Shown here: one piece after another, positions 1-5,299 of the stretch | How the letters are laid out: the number at the start of each line of letters is the position of its first letter | How positions within the stretch are numbered: position 1 is the first letter of the stretch | Source of the DNA: Candidatus Dojkabacteria bacterium | GTDB lineage: Bacteria; Patescibacteriota; Dojkabacteria; J137 | Assembly (NCBI GenBank): GCA_020429495.1 | Contig: JAGQLJ010000077.1 | Location: forward strand, 1-6,094 | Direction of reading: 5' to 3' | Length of the DNA: 6,094 nucleotides | Translations under genes and position numbers: made by a program | Notes under the pieces: generated by a model | Seen by the model: the letters and a program-made list of their open reading frames with translations, nothing else | What the model was told of the DNA's origin: nothing | The model's database searches: none

Positions 1-48
1 CCCGTCTTTTGATATAGAAAAGATAAAATTTTAGTAGTAAGATTTGCA

Positions 49-60
49 TATAAATATTAT
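49..60 (+). promoter_or_regulatory. Possible -10 promoter region of the FMN_bind gene
   Basis: Two overlapping -10-like hexamers lie here, TATAAA (49-54) and TATTAT (55-60). Either would place transcription start about 3-9 nt before the ATG at 70, giving a leaderless or nearly leaderless mRNA. No Shine-Dalgarno sequence precedes the ATG, which agrees with this. No good -35 hexamer is visible at normal spacing, and AT-rich DNA produces such hexamers easily, so the call is weak. Nothing else is recognisable in positions 1-48. Confidence 0.35.
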
Positions 61-69
61 GTTCAAATT

Positions 70-522
70 ATGAAAAGTTTATCTAAAGATATTCCCAAAT
101 CTGTTTTAATTGGAGGAGGAGTTGTTCTCACTTCAGTAGCCTTAGGAGGCTTGGTTATTTATCAGAATTCTTTAAAAGATGATAATAATATAAGTCAAAC
201 TAATAATATAAAAAATTTTAAAGATGGCACTTATTATGCAGAGGGTACATTCTATGTAGAAGCTTTAGGTAAAAGTGAAAGCGTAGGAGTTACAGTGACT
301 ATAAAAGATGGAAATATTGTGTCTGTAGAAACAGATCAAGTTGAGGCAGGTCAAAAGGTTGCAAATGATTATATGCAAAAATTCGAAGATAAAATTAAAA
401 CAATTGTTGTTGGTAAAAGTATAAATGAAGTAGATGACCAAACTATTGTAACTGGTTCATCACTAACAAGCGAGGGCTTTCAACAAGCAGTAGAAAACAT
501 AAGAAGAGAAGCAGCTTTATAA
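70..522 (+). CDS. Membrane-anchored FMN_bind-domain protein (possible extracytoplasmic flavin/electron-transfer protein)
   Basis: A 150-residue protein with a short basic N-terminus, one hydrophobic segment (about 11-31, signal-anchor type), a polar linker rich in Asn and Asp (35-49) and a single FMN_bind-like domain (about 50-149). The domain hallmarks are the opening DGTYYAEG (52-59), the strand pair VTVTIKDGNIVSV (74-86) and the closing TGSSLTS (128-134) followed by a helix. In the FMN_bind family (NqrC, RnfG and small surface flavoproteins) FMN is often attached by ApbE to the last Thr of a Dxx(S/T)GAT motif. Here the matching stretch is T125-I-V-T-G-S-S131, so the Asp, Ala and acceptor Thr are all changed. 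Covalent flavin loading is therefore uncertain; Ser131 or non-covalent binding are alternatives. The domain probably lies outside the membrane. No redox partner is next to it, and the following gene is convergent. The fold assignment is fairly secure; the electron-transfer role is inference. Confidence 0.72.
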   Translation: MKSLSKDIPKSVLIGGGVVLTSVALGGLVIYQNSLKDDNNISQTNNIKNFKDGTYYAEGTFYVEALGKSESVGVTVTIKDGNIVSVETDQVEAGQKVANDYMQKFEDKIKTIVVGKSINEVDDQTIVTGSSLTSEGFQQAVENIRREAAL

Positions 523-524
523 AA

Positions 525-1490
525 TTAAGGTGCAGGAGAATCTGCAACTATTTCTCGAAAACTAATATCTGCATCAGCAGTAGCGTTTATATATCCTTCA
601 AAGAAATAAGGCTCTAGTGCTTGTGTACAGAATACTTCGCTAGAACTTTGAGTTGTTATAGAGATTGTGTAATCAATCTTGTCTCCATCTTTGATTGTAT
701 TTTCTTGTGCGCTTGCACATCCATTTGGGACATAACCATTTACAGAATAGTGCCAAACACTATGGTCTTGATATTCAAACAATGCTTTAGCACTTCCATC
801 TTCTTTAGACAATGTTTTTAGTGTCTGAGATTGAGTTTTATTTACAACAACTAGTTCAAAAGTGGTTAATTCGTTACCTGAAACTGCTCCAGTTTCTTCA
901 AAAGGTACAAACACTTGATTACAAATCACATCAGAACTACCTGCTTTTATATCAACACTTACAGTTACTTTATTTTGAGCTGAATCGTAAGAATCGGTAA
1001 CACTTACTGTGTGACATGGTGTAGGCTTCTCACCTGATAGAGTGTATTCATAAACTTCATTTTCTTGATTGTATTTATAATAAAGTGTTATGTCAGATTC
1101 TGTAATGCTATTTTCATTAGTTACTCCTCCTGTATTTAGTAGAGTACAAGTTTCGTTGTAATATAAGTTTGCAAACCAAGCAAAATCAGGAAGGTCGACT
1201 TTTCCACTTTTATCAGCATCTTTAAATCCACAAGAAGGATAAGAAGTTGGCAATGGAGCTACACTACATTCATCGTTGTATGCTTTGGCAAAAGCTGCAA
1301 AATCATCTAGTTCAATTTTATTATTGTTATTTATATCTAATCTTCCACAGCCAAAAGAATCAAATGTATCAGATACTGGTAAATCATTTTTGTTATTACC
1401 CAAATCAATTAAAACTACAGTGCCCAAAACTAGTGCAATAAATAGTACTATATTTAAGAGAGTTAAAAATCGATATCTATTTTGATTCAT
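525..1490 (-). CDS. Membrane-anchored surface protein with two dockerin/EF-hand-like repeats and a duplicated two-Cys domain
   Basis: A 321-residue protein counted from the ATG at 1490. An in-frame TTG at 1502 would add four residues; I prefer the ATG, and neither has a Shine-Dalgarno sequence. Order: basic N-terminus, hydrophobic anchor (8-30), then two dockerin-like repeats. Repeat 1 (C48-C75) has loop D52-x-N-x-N-x-K-I-E-L-D-D63; repeat 2 (C87-C115) has D91-x-D-x-S-G-K-V-D-L-P-D102. Both follow the EF-hand calcium-loop spacing and continue as DFAxFAxxY helices. After a linker come two related copies of a domain (about 145-217 and 244-316). They share Y-(T/S)-x-x-G-x-x-P-x-x-C, then SS(D/E)V-x-C-x-Q and x-P-(F/Y), with Cys pairs 159/190 and 258/288. 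The first copy has a PTPCH motif that I recall from uncharacterised secreted bacterial proteins. The eight cysteines, two per module and 27-31 residues apart, suggest four intra-module disulfides. Likely an extracellular calcium-stabilised adhesion or scaffold protein; no enzyme motif is visible. The dockerin-like call is good, the function unknown. Confidence 0.72.
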   Translation of the reverse strand: MNQNRYRFLTLLNIVLFIALVLGTVVLIDLGNNKNDLPVSDTFDSFGCGRLDINNNNKIELDDFAAFAKAYNDECSVAPLPTSYPSCGFKDADKSGKVDLPDFAWFANLYYNETCTLLNTGGVTNENSITESDITLYYKYNQENEVYEYTLSGEKPTPCHTVSVTDSYDSAQNKVTVSVDIKAGSSDVICNQVFVPFEETGAVSGNELTTFELVVVNKTQSQTLKTLSKEDGSAKALFEYQDHSVWHYSVNGYVPNGCASAQENTIKDGDKIDYTISITTQSSSEVFCTQALEPYFFEGYINATADADISFREIVADSPAP

Positions 1491-1513
1491 GGAATAATAC
1501 AATATATTTTCAT
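1487..1513 (-). other. Possible 8-codon upstream ORF overlapping the start of the dockerin-like gene
   Basis: Reading leftward from 1513, ATG opens a short frame encoding MKIYCIIP and ends in TGA at 1489-1487. That stop overlaps the main gene's ATG (1490-1488) in an ATGA arrangement. The mini-ORF ATG lies within about 1 nt of the transcription start predicted from the -10 box at 1519-1524, so it could be read from a leaderless mRNA and pass ribosomes to the main start by termination-reinitiation. A frame this short can easily arise by chance, so this is only a candidate. Confidence 0.2.
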
Positions 1514-1518
1514 GTTAC

Positions 1519-1547
1519 ATTGTAGAATGATTATCAACAAGTATAAA
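1519..1547 (-). promoter_or_regulatory. Sigma-70-type promoter of the dockerin-like gene
   Basis: On the minus strand TTTATA (1547-1542, four of six matches to TTGACA) is followed after exactly 17 nt by TACAAT (1524-1519, five of six matches to TATAAT). Transcription would start near 1512, about 22 nt before the ATG at 1490. The hexamers and spacing are seen directly; promoter activity is inferred. It overlaps the control region of the divergent hydrolase gene. Confidence 0.5.
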
Positions 1548-1558
1548 ATGTTCAGATA

Positions 1559-1567
1559 TGATATAAT
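1559..1567 (+). promoter_or_regulatory. Extended -10 promoter of the serine hydrolase gene
   Basis: TGATATAAT is a perfect extended -10 element (TGn followed by TATAAT), which can work without a good -35 box; none is clear here. Transcription would start near 1574, leaving about 15 nt before the ATG at 1589 or 54 nt before the alternative ATG at 1628. The same TGnTATAAT form recurs upstream of leuS at 2759-2767. Confidence 0.55.
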
Positions 1568-1588
1568 AGTATATAACTAATATATATA

Positions 1589-2701
1589 ATGAAATTGGGA
1601 AAGAAGCTACAAGATGAGGTCTCAGATATGAAATTCTATATCTACCTATTTGTTGCCTTATTTTTAGGAATATTCACATTGTTTAATGCTTATATATTCT
1701 GGCCAAGAGAATCTAATATACCTGAATATCAAATTAAAACTCAAGAAATACCATTAGTAGGTGATTCTGTAGCAACATCAACTAAAATTGAGAAAACCCC
1801 ATACTTTATTTATAAAGATATGGTTAAACAAATATATAAAACAGATCTTGTTGAAGTTTCTAATACTCAAGACAAATTAGTACTAAACAATACAGAGTAT
1901 ACTATTAATGTTATTCCAGATAGATACGATTCAGAGATTCTAAAGCAACAGATTATAGATATTTTAGGTTCTGATACTGAAAATTATGGAGTTTATTTTT
2001 ATGATTTGGATAGAGATATTGAAATAGGTATAAATGACGATATAATCTTTCCACCAATGAGTATATCTAAGCTTCCAATTGCAGTATTAATGCTTAGAGA
2101 AGTTGATAAAGGAAATTTCTCATTAGATACACAGTCTGTGTTTGATTGGAACTCAACTGCTGATCCTACTAATGTATTAAAATCAAACTATGTAGGTACA
2201 TCATTTGCCATAAGAGATTATTTAAGATTTTTAATAATTGATAGCGATAATGCATCAATAAGAAAGCTTGAGAATTTAATGGGTGGATATTTAGTAACAA
2301 ATGAAAAAGCAGTAAACGAGCTAGGTGTAACTCATTTTTTTAGAGATCCTCATGATGTAATTGCAAAAGATATTGGTAGAGTCTTTAAGGGCATTTATGA
2401 TGGAACTTATTTATCAAAAGAGACTAATGAATACATGCTTTATTTGTTACAGCATACACATGCAGCATTGCAAGACGGTATTCCTGTAGGAGTACCAGAA
2501 CCTTATAAGTCAACAATTGCTCATAAAACTGGACAAGGAGCCTCAAACCCAGGATTTATTTGGGAAGATGCAGGAATAATTTATGGAAAGAATAGTGACT
2601 ATATTCTAGTTGTTGTAAATGATTTTATTGATATTCCAACAGCAAGATATAAAATTCAACAGGTTTCTGCCCTAATTTGGAACACCACTCAAGAAATATA
2701 A
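1589..2701 (+). CDS. Membrane-anchored class-A beta-lactamase-like serine hydrolase
   Basis: A 370-residue protein with a short charged N-terminus, one membrane segment (about 15-38), an extracytoplasmic linker and small N-terminal region (40-118), and a serine beta-lactamase/DD-peptidase-type domain (about 120-365). The three signature motifs of the fold are present and in order: S158-I-S-K161 (SxxK, nucleophile and base), S219-D-N221 (SDN) and K313-T-G315 (KTG). The text around SxxK (FPPMSISKLPIAVLML, then REVDKG) is typical of the beta-lactamase-related serine hydrolase family. Between SDN and KTG I see no clear ExxLN omega-loop motif that would supply the deacylating Glu166 of true class A penicillinases. 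A peptidoglycan-directed or other hydrolase role is therefore at least as likely as antibiotic resistance. The start is uncertain: ATG 1628 (Met14) gives 357 residues with the membrane segment at the very N-terminus and has an SD-like GAGGT upstream, whereas ATG 1589 has none. It has its own promoter and is followed 5 nt later by a GC-rich palindrome. Confidence 0.82.
   Translation: MKLGKKLQDEVSDMKFYIYLFVALFLGIFTLFNAYIFWPRESNIPEYQIKTQEIPLVGDSVATSTKIEKTPYFIYKDMVKQIYKTDLVEVSNTQDKLVLNNTEYTINVIPDRYDSEILKQQIIDILGSDTENYGVYFYDLDRDIEIGINDDIIFPPMSISKLPIAVLMLREVDKGNFSLDTQSVFDWNSTADPTNVLKSNYVGTSFAIRDYLRFLIIDSDNASIRKLENLMGGYLVTNEKAVNELGVTHFFRDPHDVIAKDIGRVFKGIYDGTYLSKETNEYMLYLLQHTHAALQDGIPVGVPEPYKSTIAHKTGQGASNPGFIWEDAGIIYGKNSDYILVVVNDFIDIPTARYKIQQVSALIWNTTQEI
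1616..1620 (+). promoter_or_regulatory. SD-like GAGGT supporting an alternative start at 1628
   Basis: GAGGT lies 7 nt upstream of the in-frame ATG at 1628 (Met14 of the longer hydrolase reading). No comparable purine-rich site precedes the ATG at 1589. If functional, it makes 1628 the real start and puts the signal anchor directly at the N-terminus. Shine-Dalgarno sites are otherwise nearly absent in this window, so the match may be chance within codons. Confidence 0.35.
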
Positions 2702-2705
2702 TTCA

Positions 2706-2734
2706 GTAGGGGCAGGTCTTAGACCTGCCCCTAC
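2706..2734. repeat. 29-bp perfect GC-rich palindrome (REP/MITE-like or terminator-like hairpin)
   Basis: The arms GTAGGGGCAGGTCT and AGACCTGCCCCTAC are exact reverse complements around a single T; as RNA this would fold as a 13-bp stem with a TTA loop. Its G+C is 18 of 29, about twice that of the surrounding DNA. It begins 5 nt after the hydrolase stop codon, where a terminator would sit, but no run of T follows on either strand, so it is not a classic intrinsic terminator. The contrast in composition fits a dispersed REP-like or small mobile palindrome. Only one copy lies in this window. Confidence 0.8.
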
Positions 2735-2758
2735 CATTGGTATGTACATTATATTTTC

Positions 2759-2767
2759 TGGTATAAT
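2759..2767 (+). promoter_or_regulatory. Extended -10 promoter of the leuS operon
   Basis: TGGTATAAT is a perfect extended -10 element. A weak -35 candidate, TTGGTA (2737-2742), sits 19 nt upstream of TATAAT. The usual 6-nt offset puts transcription start at the A of position 2774, which is also the A of an ATG. The resulting leader before leuS is about 109 nt, far longer than the other 5' UTRs in the window. Confidence 0.6.
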
Positions 2768-2773
2768 TCCTGC

Positions 2774-2824
2774 ATGGTAAGAAGTGCAATAAATACAAGC
2801 TTTCAAAATAATCCCCTCCTTTAG
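2774..2824 (+). CDS. Candidate leuS leader peptide (16 codons, ends Leu-Leu-stop)
   Basis: The frame reads MVRSAINTSFQNNPLL followed by TAG. Its ATG coincides with the transcription start predicted from the extended -10 at 2759-2767, so it could be translated as a leaderless mRNA, in keeping with the near absence of Shine-Dalgarno sites here. The last two sense codons are CTC CTT (2816-2821), both leucine, directly before the stop and 58 nt upstream of the leucyl-tRNA synthetase start. Leader peptides with tandem cognate codons are the classic sensor of charged tRNA in attenuation of amino-acid operons. The Leu codons also form the 5' arm of a small stem (2816-2819 with 2825-2828). Against it: a 16-codon frame can occur by chance, only two Leu codons are present, and no U-tracted terminator follows. 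Confidence 0.35.
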   Translation: MVRSAINTSFQNNPLL

Positions 2825-2863
2825 GGAGTAATTTGCACATTCTCAAATTCAATTTACTTACCA
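2775..2863 (+). promoter_or_regulatory. Structured 5' leader of leuS (nested inverted repeats)
   Basis: Three nested pairings are visible. TGGTAAG (2775-2781) pairs with CTTACCA (2857-2863), GTGCAA (2784-2789) pairs with TTGCAC (2833-2838), and an inner CTCC (2816-2819) pairs with GGAG (2825-2828) or, alternatively, CCCT (2814-2817) with AGGG (2823-2826). The two outer helices nearly stack on the 5' side (2 nt apart) and leave an 18-nt bulge on the 3' side. They enclose the candidate leader ORF, so a translating ribosome would disrupt them. No T-box motif or known riboswitch consensus was recognised. The pairing is seen in the sequence; a regulatory role is inferred. Confidence 0.4.
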
Positions 2864-2882
2864 CAAATATTAAACTTAATTC

Positions 2883-5297
2883 ATGAAAAAATTTAATCCT
2901 AAAGATTTTGAAGATAAGTGGAGAAAGAAATGGGCCGATGATGAAGTCTATAAAACTCCAAAAATTAAAAAGGGCGATGATAAATTTTATTCTTTGTATT
3001 CTTACCCATATCCATCTGGAGCAGGGCTTCATGTTGGGCATGTAGAAGGAATGGTTGCTAACGATATTCCAGCACGTTACAACAGAATGAAAGGTAAAAA
3101 AGTAATGATGCCAATGGGTTGGGATTCCTTTGGTTTGCCAGCAGAAAACTACGCAATTAAAACTGGAGTTCATCCAAAAGAAAATACAGATGAAGCAATA
3201 AAAGCTTTTGTTGAGCAAATTAATAATATTGGAATTTCTGTTGATTGGGACACAGAAGTTGGTGCTCACTATGAAAATTATTATAAATGGACGCAGTGGA
3301 TTTTTATTCAACTATTCAATGCAGGATTAGCATATAAAAAGAAAGCACCTGTTAACTGGTGTCCAAAAGATCAAACGGTTTTGGCAAATGAACAAGTTGA
3401 ATCTGATGGAACATGTGAGAGATGTGGAACCAAAGTTGAGCAAAAAGATTTGTCTCAGTGGTTTTTTAAAATTACTGACTTTGCAGATAGATTAGTTGAT
3501 GATTTAGATAAAGTTGATTGGCCTGACAGCACAAAGGCTCAGCAAAGAGATTGGATTGGAAGAAGTATTGGTGCTGAAATTTTATGGAAACTAAATAACC
3601 CAGAGAGTAAAGAAGATTTTACGATTAATACATTCACAACTAGATTTGATACTATTCCAGGTCCAACATTTCTAGTTGTAGCACCTGAATATAAATGTCT
3701 AGATAAGATTGTAACTGCAGAAAATAAAGATGCAGTATCAAAATATATAGATAGTATAAAGAATAAAACTGATTTAGATAGACAATCAGCAAAAGAAAAA
3801 ACAGGTGTATTTACGGGTTCTTATGCAGTAAATCCATTCAATAATGAAGAAGTTCCAATCTATGTTGCAGATTATGTATTAGCAAACTACGGAACAGGAG
3901 CAGTAATGGGAATGCCTGGTCATGATCAAAGAGATTTTGATTTTGCTAAGAAGTTTGATTTACCAGTCAAATATACTCTTCAGCCAAAAGATGAAGGATT
4001 TGAATTCCCAAAAGATAAGGCATTTGAAGGCGAGGGATATCAAATAAACTCAGATGAATTTGATGGTTTGTGGTGGGAGGAAGCAAAAGAGAAAATAATG
4101 GAAAAATTAATTGCTGATAAAAAAGCAATCAAAAAAGTAAACTATAAATTAAGAGACTGGTTATTATCAAGGCAGCGATATTGGGGTTGTCCAATTCCAG
4201 TAATCTACGACCCAGAAGGTAATGCTCATGCAGTTCCAGAAGAAGACTTACCAGTTCTATTACCATACAACGTAGACTTTTCTCCAACAGGAGAATCTCC
4301 TTTAGCTAAATCTGAAGAGTTTCAAAAATCAGCTGAAGAAAAATATGGAAAAGGTTGGAGTCGTGAGGTAGACACAATGGATACATTTGTAGATTCAAGC
4401 TGGTATTTCTTTAGACATGTTGATGCAAAAAACGATGAAAAGATTTTTGATTCAGAAAAAGTGAACGCATGGTTGCCAACTGATTTATATATGATTGGTG
4501 CAGAGCATATTGTATTGCACTTAATGTATTCAAGATTCTTTACAAAATTCTTCTTTGATCAAGGACTAATTGATTTTGATGAGCCATTCTATAAGATGCG
4601 GCATATGGGATTAATTCTAGGGCCAGATGGAAGAAAAATGAGTAAAAGATGGGGAAACGTTATTAATCCAAATGATGAAATAGAAAAATATGGAGCAGAT
4701 ACATTAAGAATGTACGAAATGTTTATGGGGCCATTAGAAGATGCAAAACCATGGAACGATAAAGCTGAAAAGGGAGTATTAAGATTTTTGTCTAAAGTGT
4801 GGGACAATTTCGAAAAAGTAAAAGAGTCTGTAAGATCAGAAGATCAAGAAAGAGAAATTAATAAATTAATTAAATATGTAGGTCCTGCAATTGATTCACT
4901 AAGTTTTAATACTGCTGTTGCAAAAATGATGGAATTTAATAATTTCTTATCTAAAGAAAAAGAAATTAATAAATCTGTGTTTGAAAGATTCATGCTAGTT
5001 TTGGCTCCATTTGCACTATATATTACAGAAGAATTATGGGCACAAATGGGTAATGAATTCTCAATTCATAATGCTAAATGGCCAGAATTTGATGAAGCAT
5101 TAACAAAAGAATCAAGTGTAACTATTGCAATACAAATTAATGGAAAAGTTAGAGGAACAGTTGATGTTGATGCTGGTTCTAATGAAGATGCAGTTTATAA
5201 TGCTGCAATGGGTGTTGAAAATATTGCAAAGTATATAGAAACTGAACCAAAAAAGAAGATTTATATTCAGGATAGAATCTTAAATGTGATTGTATAA
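2883..5297 (+). CDS. leuS: Leucyl-tRNA synthetase
   Basis: Class I synthetase that attaches leucine to tRNA-Leu in the cytoplasm, essential for translation. At 804 residues it matches the usual bacterial length and looks complete. In order: N-terminal catalytic start (MKKFNPKDFEDKWRKKW), the HIGH motif as H50-V-G-H53 within YPYPSGAGLHVGH, a zinc-type knuckle (C160, C178, C181), and the CP1 editing domain (about 225-420) with threonine-rich TTRFDT (252-257) and the editing Asp in GMPGHD348. Then come the return to the catalytic core at LRDWLLSRQRYWGCPIP (423-439), the KMSKS motif as K585-MSKR589, the anticodon-binding helical domain (about 610-735) and a C-terminal domain with QINGKVRG (751-758). 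No large leucine-specific insertion is seen before KMSKS. Slight departures are TTRFDT for the common TTRPDT and KMSKR for KMSKS. The ATG fits the family N-terminus although no Shine-Dalgarno sequence precedes it. It is first in an apparent operon with a transporter 2 nt downstream and may be leader-controlled. Confidence 0.97.
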   Translation: MKKFNPKDFEDKWRKKWADDEVYKTPKIKKGDDKFYSLYSYPYPSGAGLHVGHVEGMVANDIPARYNRMKGKKVMMPMGWDSFGLPAENYAIKTGVHPKENTDEAIKAFVEQINNIGISVDWDTEVGAHYENYYKWTQWIFIQLFNAGLAYKKKAPVNWCPKDQTVLANEQVESDGTCERCGTKVEQKDLSQWFFKITDFADRLVDDLDKVDWPDSTKAQQRDWIGRSIGAEILWKLNNPESKEDFTINTFTTRFDTIPGPTFLVVAPEYKCLDKIVTAENKDAVSKYIDSIKNKTDLDRQSAKEKTGVFTGSYAVNPFNNEEVPIYVADYVLANYGTGAVMGMPGHDQRDFDFAKKFDLPVKYTLQPKDEGFEFPKDKAFEGEGYQINSDEFDGLWWEEAKEKIMEKLIADKKAIKKVNYKLRDWLLSRQRYWGCPIPVIYDPEGNAHAVPEEDLPVLLPYNVDFSPTGESPLAKSEEFQKSAEEKYGKGWSREVDTMDTFVDSSWYFFRHVDAKNDEKIFDSEKVNAWLPTDLYMIGAEHIVLHLMYSRFFTKFFFDQGLIDFDEPFYKMRHMGLILGPDGRKMSKRWGNVINPNDEIEKYGADTLRMYEMFMGPLEDAKPWNDKAEKGVLRFLSKVWDNFEKVKESVRSEDQEREINKLIKYVGPAIDSLSFNTAVAKMMEFNNFLSKEKEINKSVFERFMLVLAPFALYITEELWAQMGNEFSIHNAKWPEFDEALTKESSVTIAIQINGKVRGTVDVDAGSNEDAVYNAAMGVENIAKYIETEPKKKIYIQDRILNVIV

Positions 5298-5299
5298 AT

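Noticed and set aside
531..546. Small hairpin TGCAG/CTGCA just past the convergent stops
   Set aside because: Only 5 bp, inside coding sequence of the minus-strand gene, no T-tract; likely chance.
621..1485. Four short plus-strand frames opposite the dockerin-like gene
   Set aside because: All are shadows of the minus-strand gene, with skewed residue composition and no promoter, start site or domain.
1491..1502. TTG start at 1502 for the dockerin-like gene
   Set aside because: It adds only four residues (MYYS) before a better ATG start followed directly by a basic stretch and the membrane anchor.
2706..2734. Classic rho-independent terminator after the hydrolase gene
   Set aside because: The hairpin is strong but no T-tract follows on either strand; kept as a palindromic repeat with terminator function left open.
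2768..2882. T-box riboswitch upstream of leuS
   Set aside because: Expected by analogy with Firmicutes, but the AGGGTGGNACCGCG-type T-box sequence is absent, as is a terminator with a T-run, and the leader is too short.
2703..3311. A 202-codon open frame on the minus strand
   Set aside because: It lies almost wholly antisense to the 5' part of leuS, has no family features, and its composition follows from the complementary strand of an AT-rich gene.
4589..4807. A 72-codon minus-strand frame inside leuS
   Set aside because: Antisense shadow of a confidently identified synthetase.
70..5297. Recoded UGA (genetic code 25, as in some Patescibacteria)
   Set aside because: All genes read through without internal TGA, and Gly and Trp use standard codons; nothing requires recoding.
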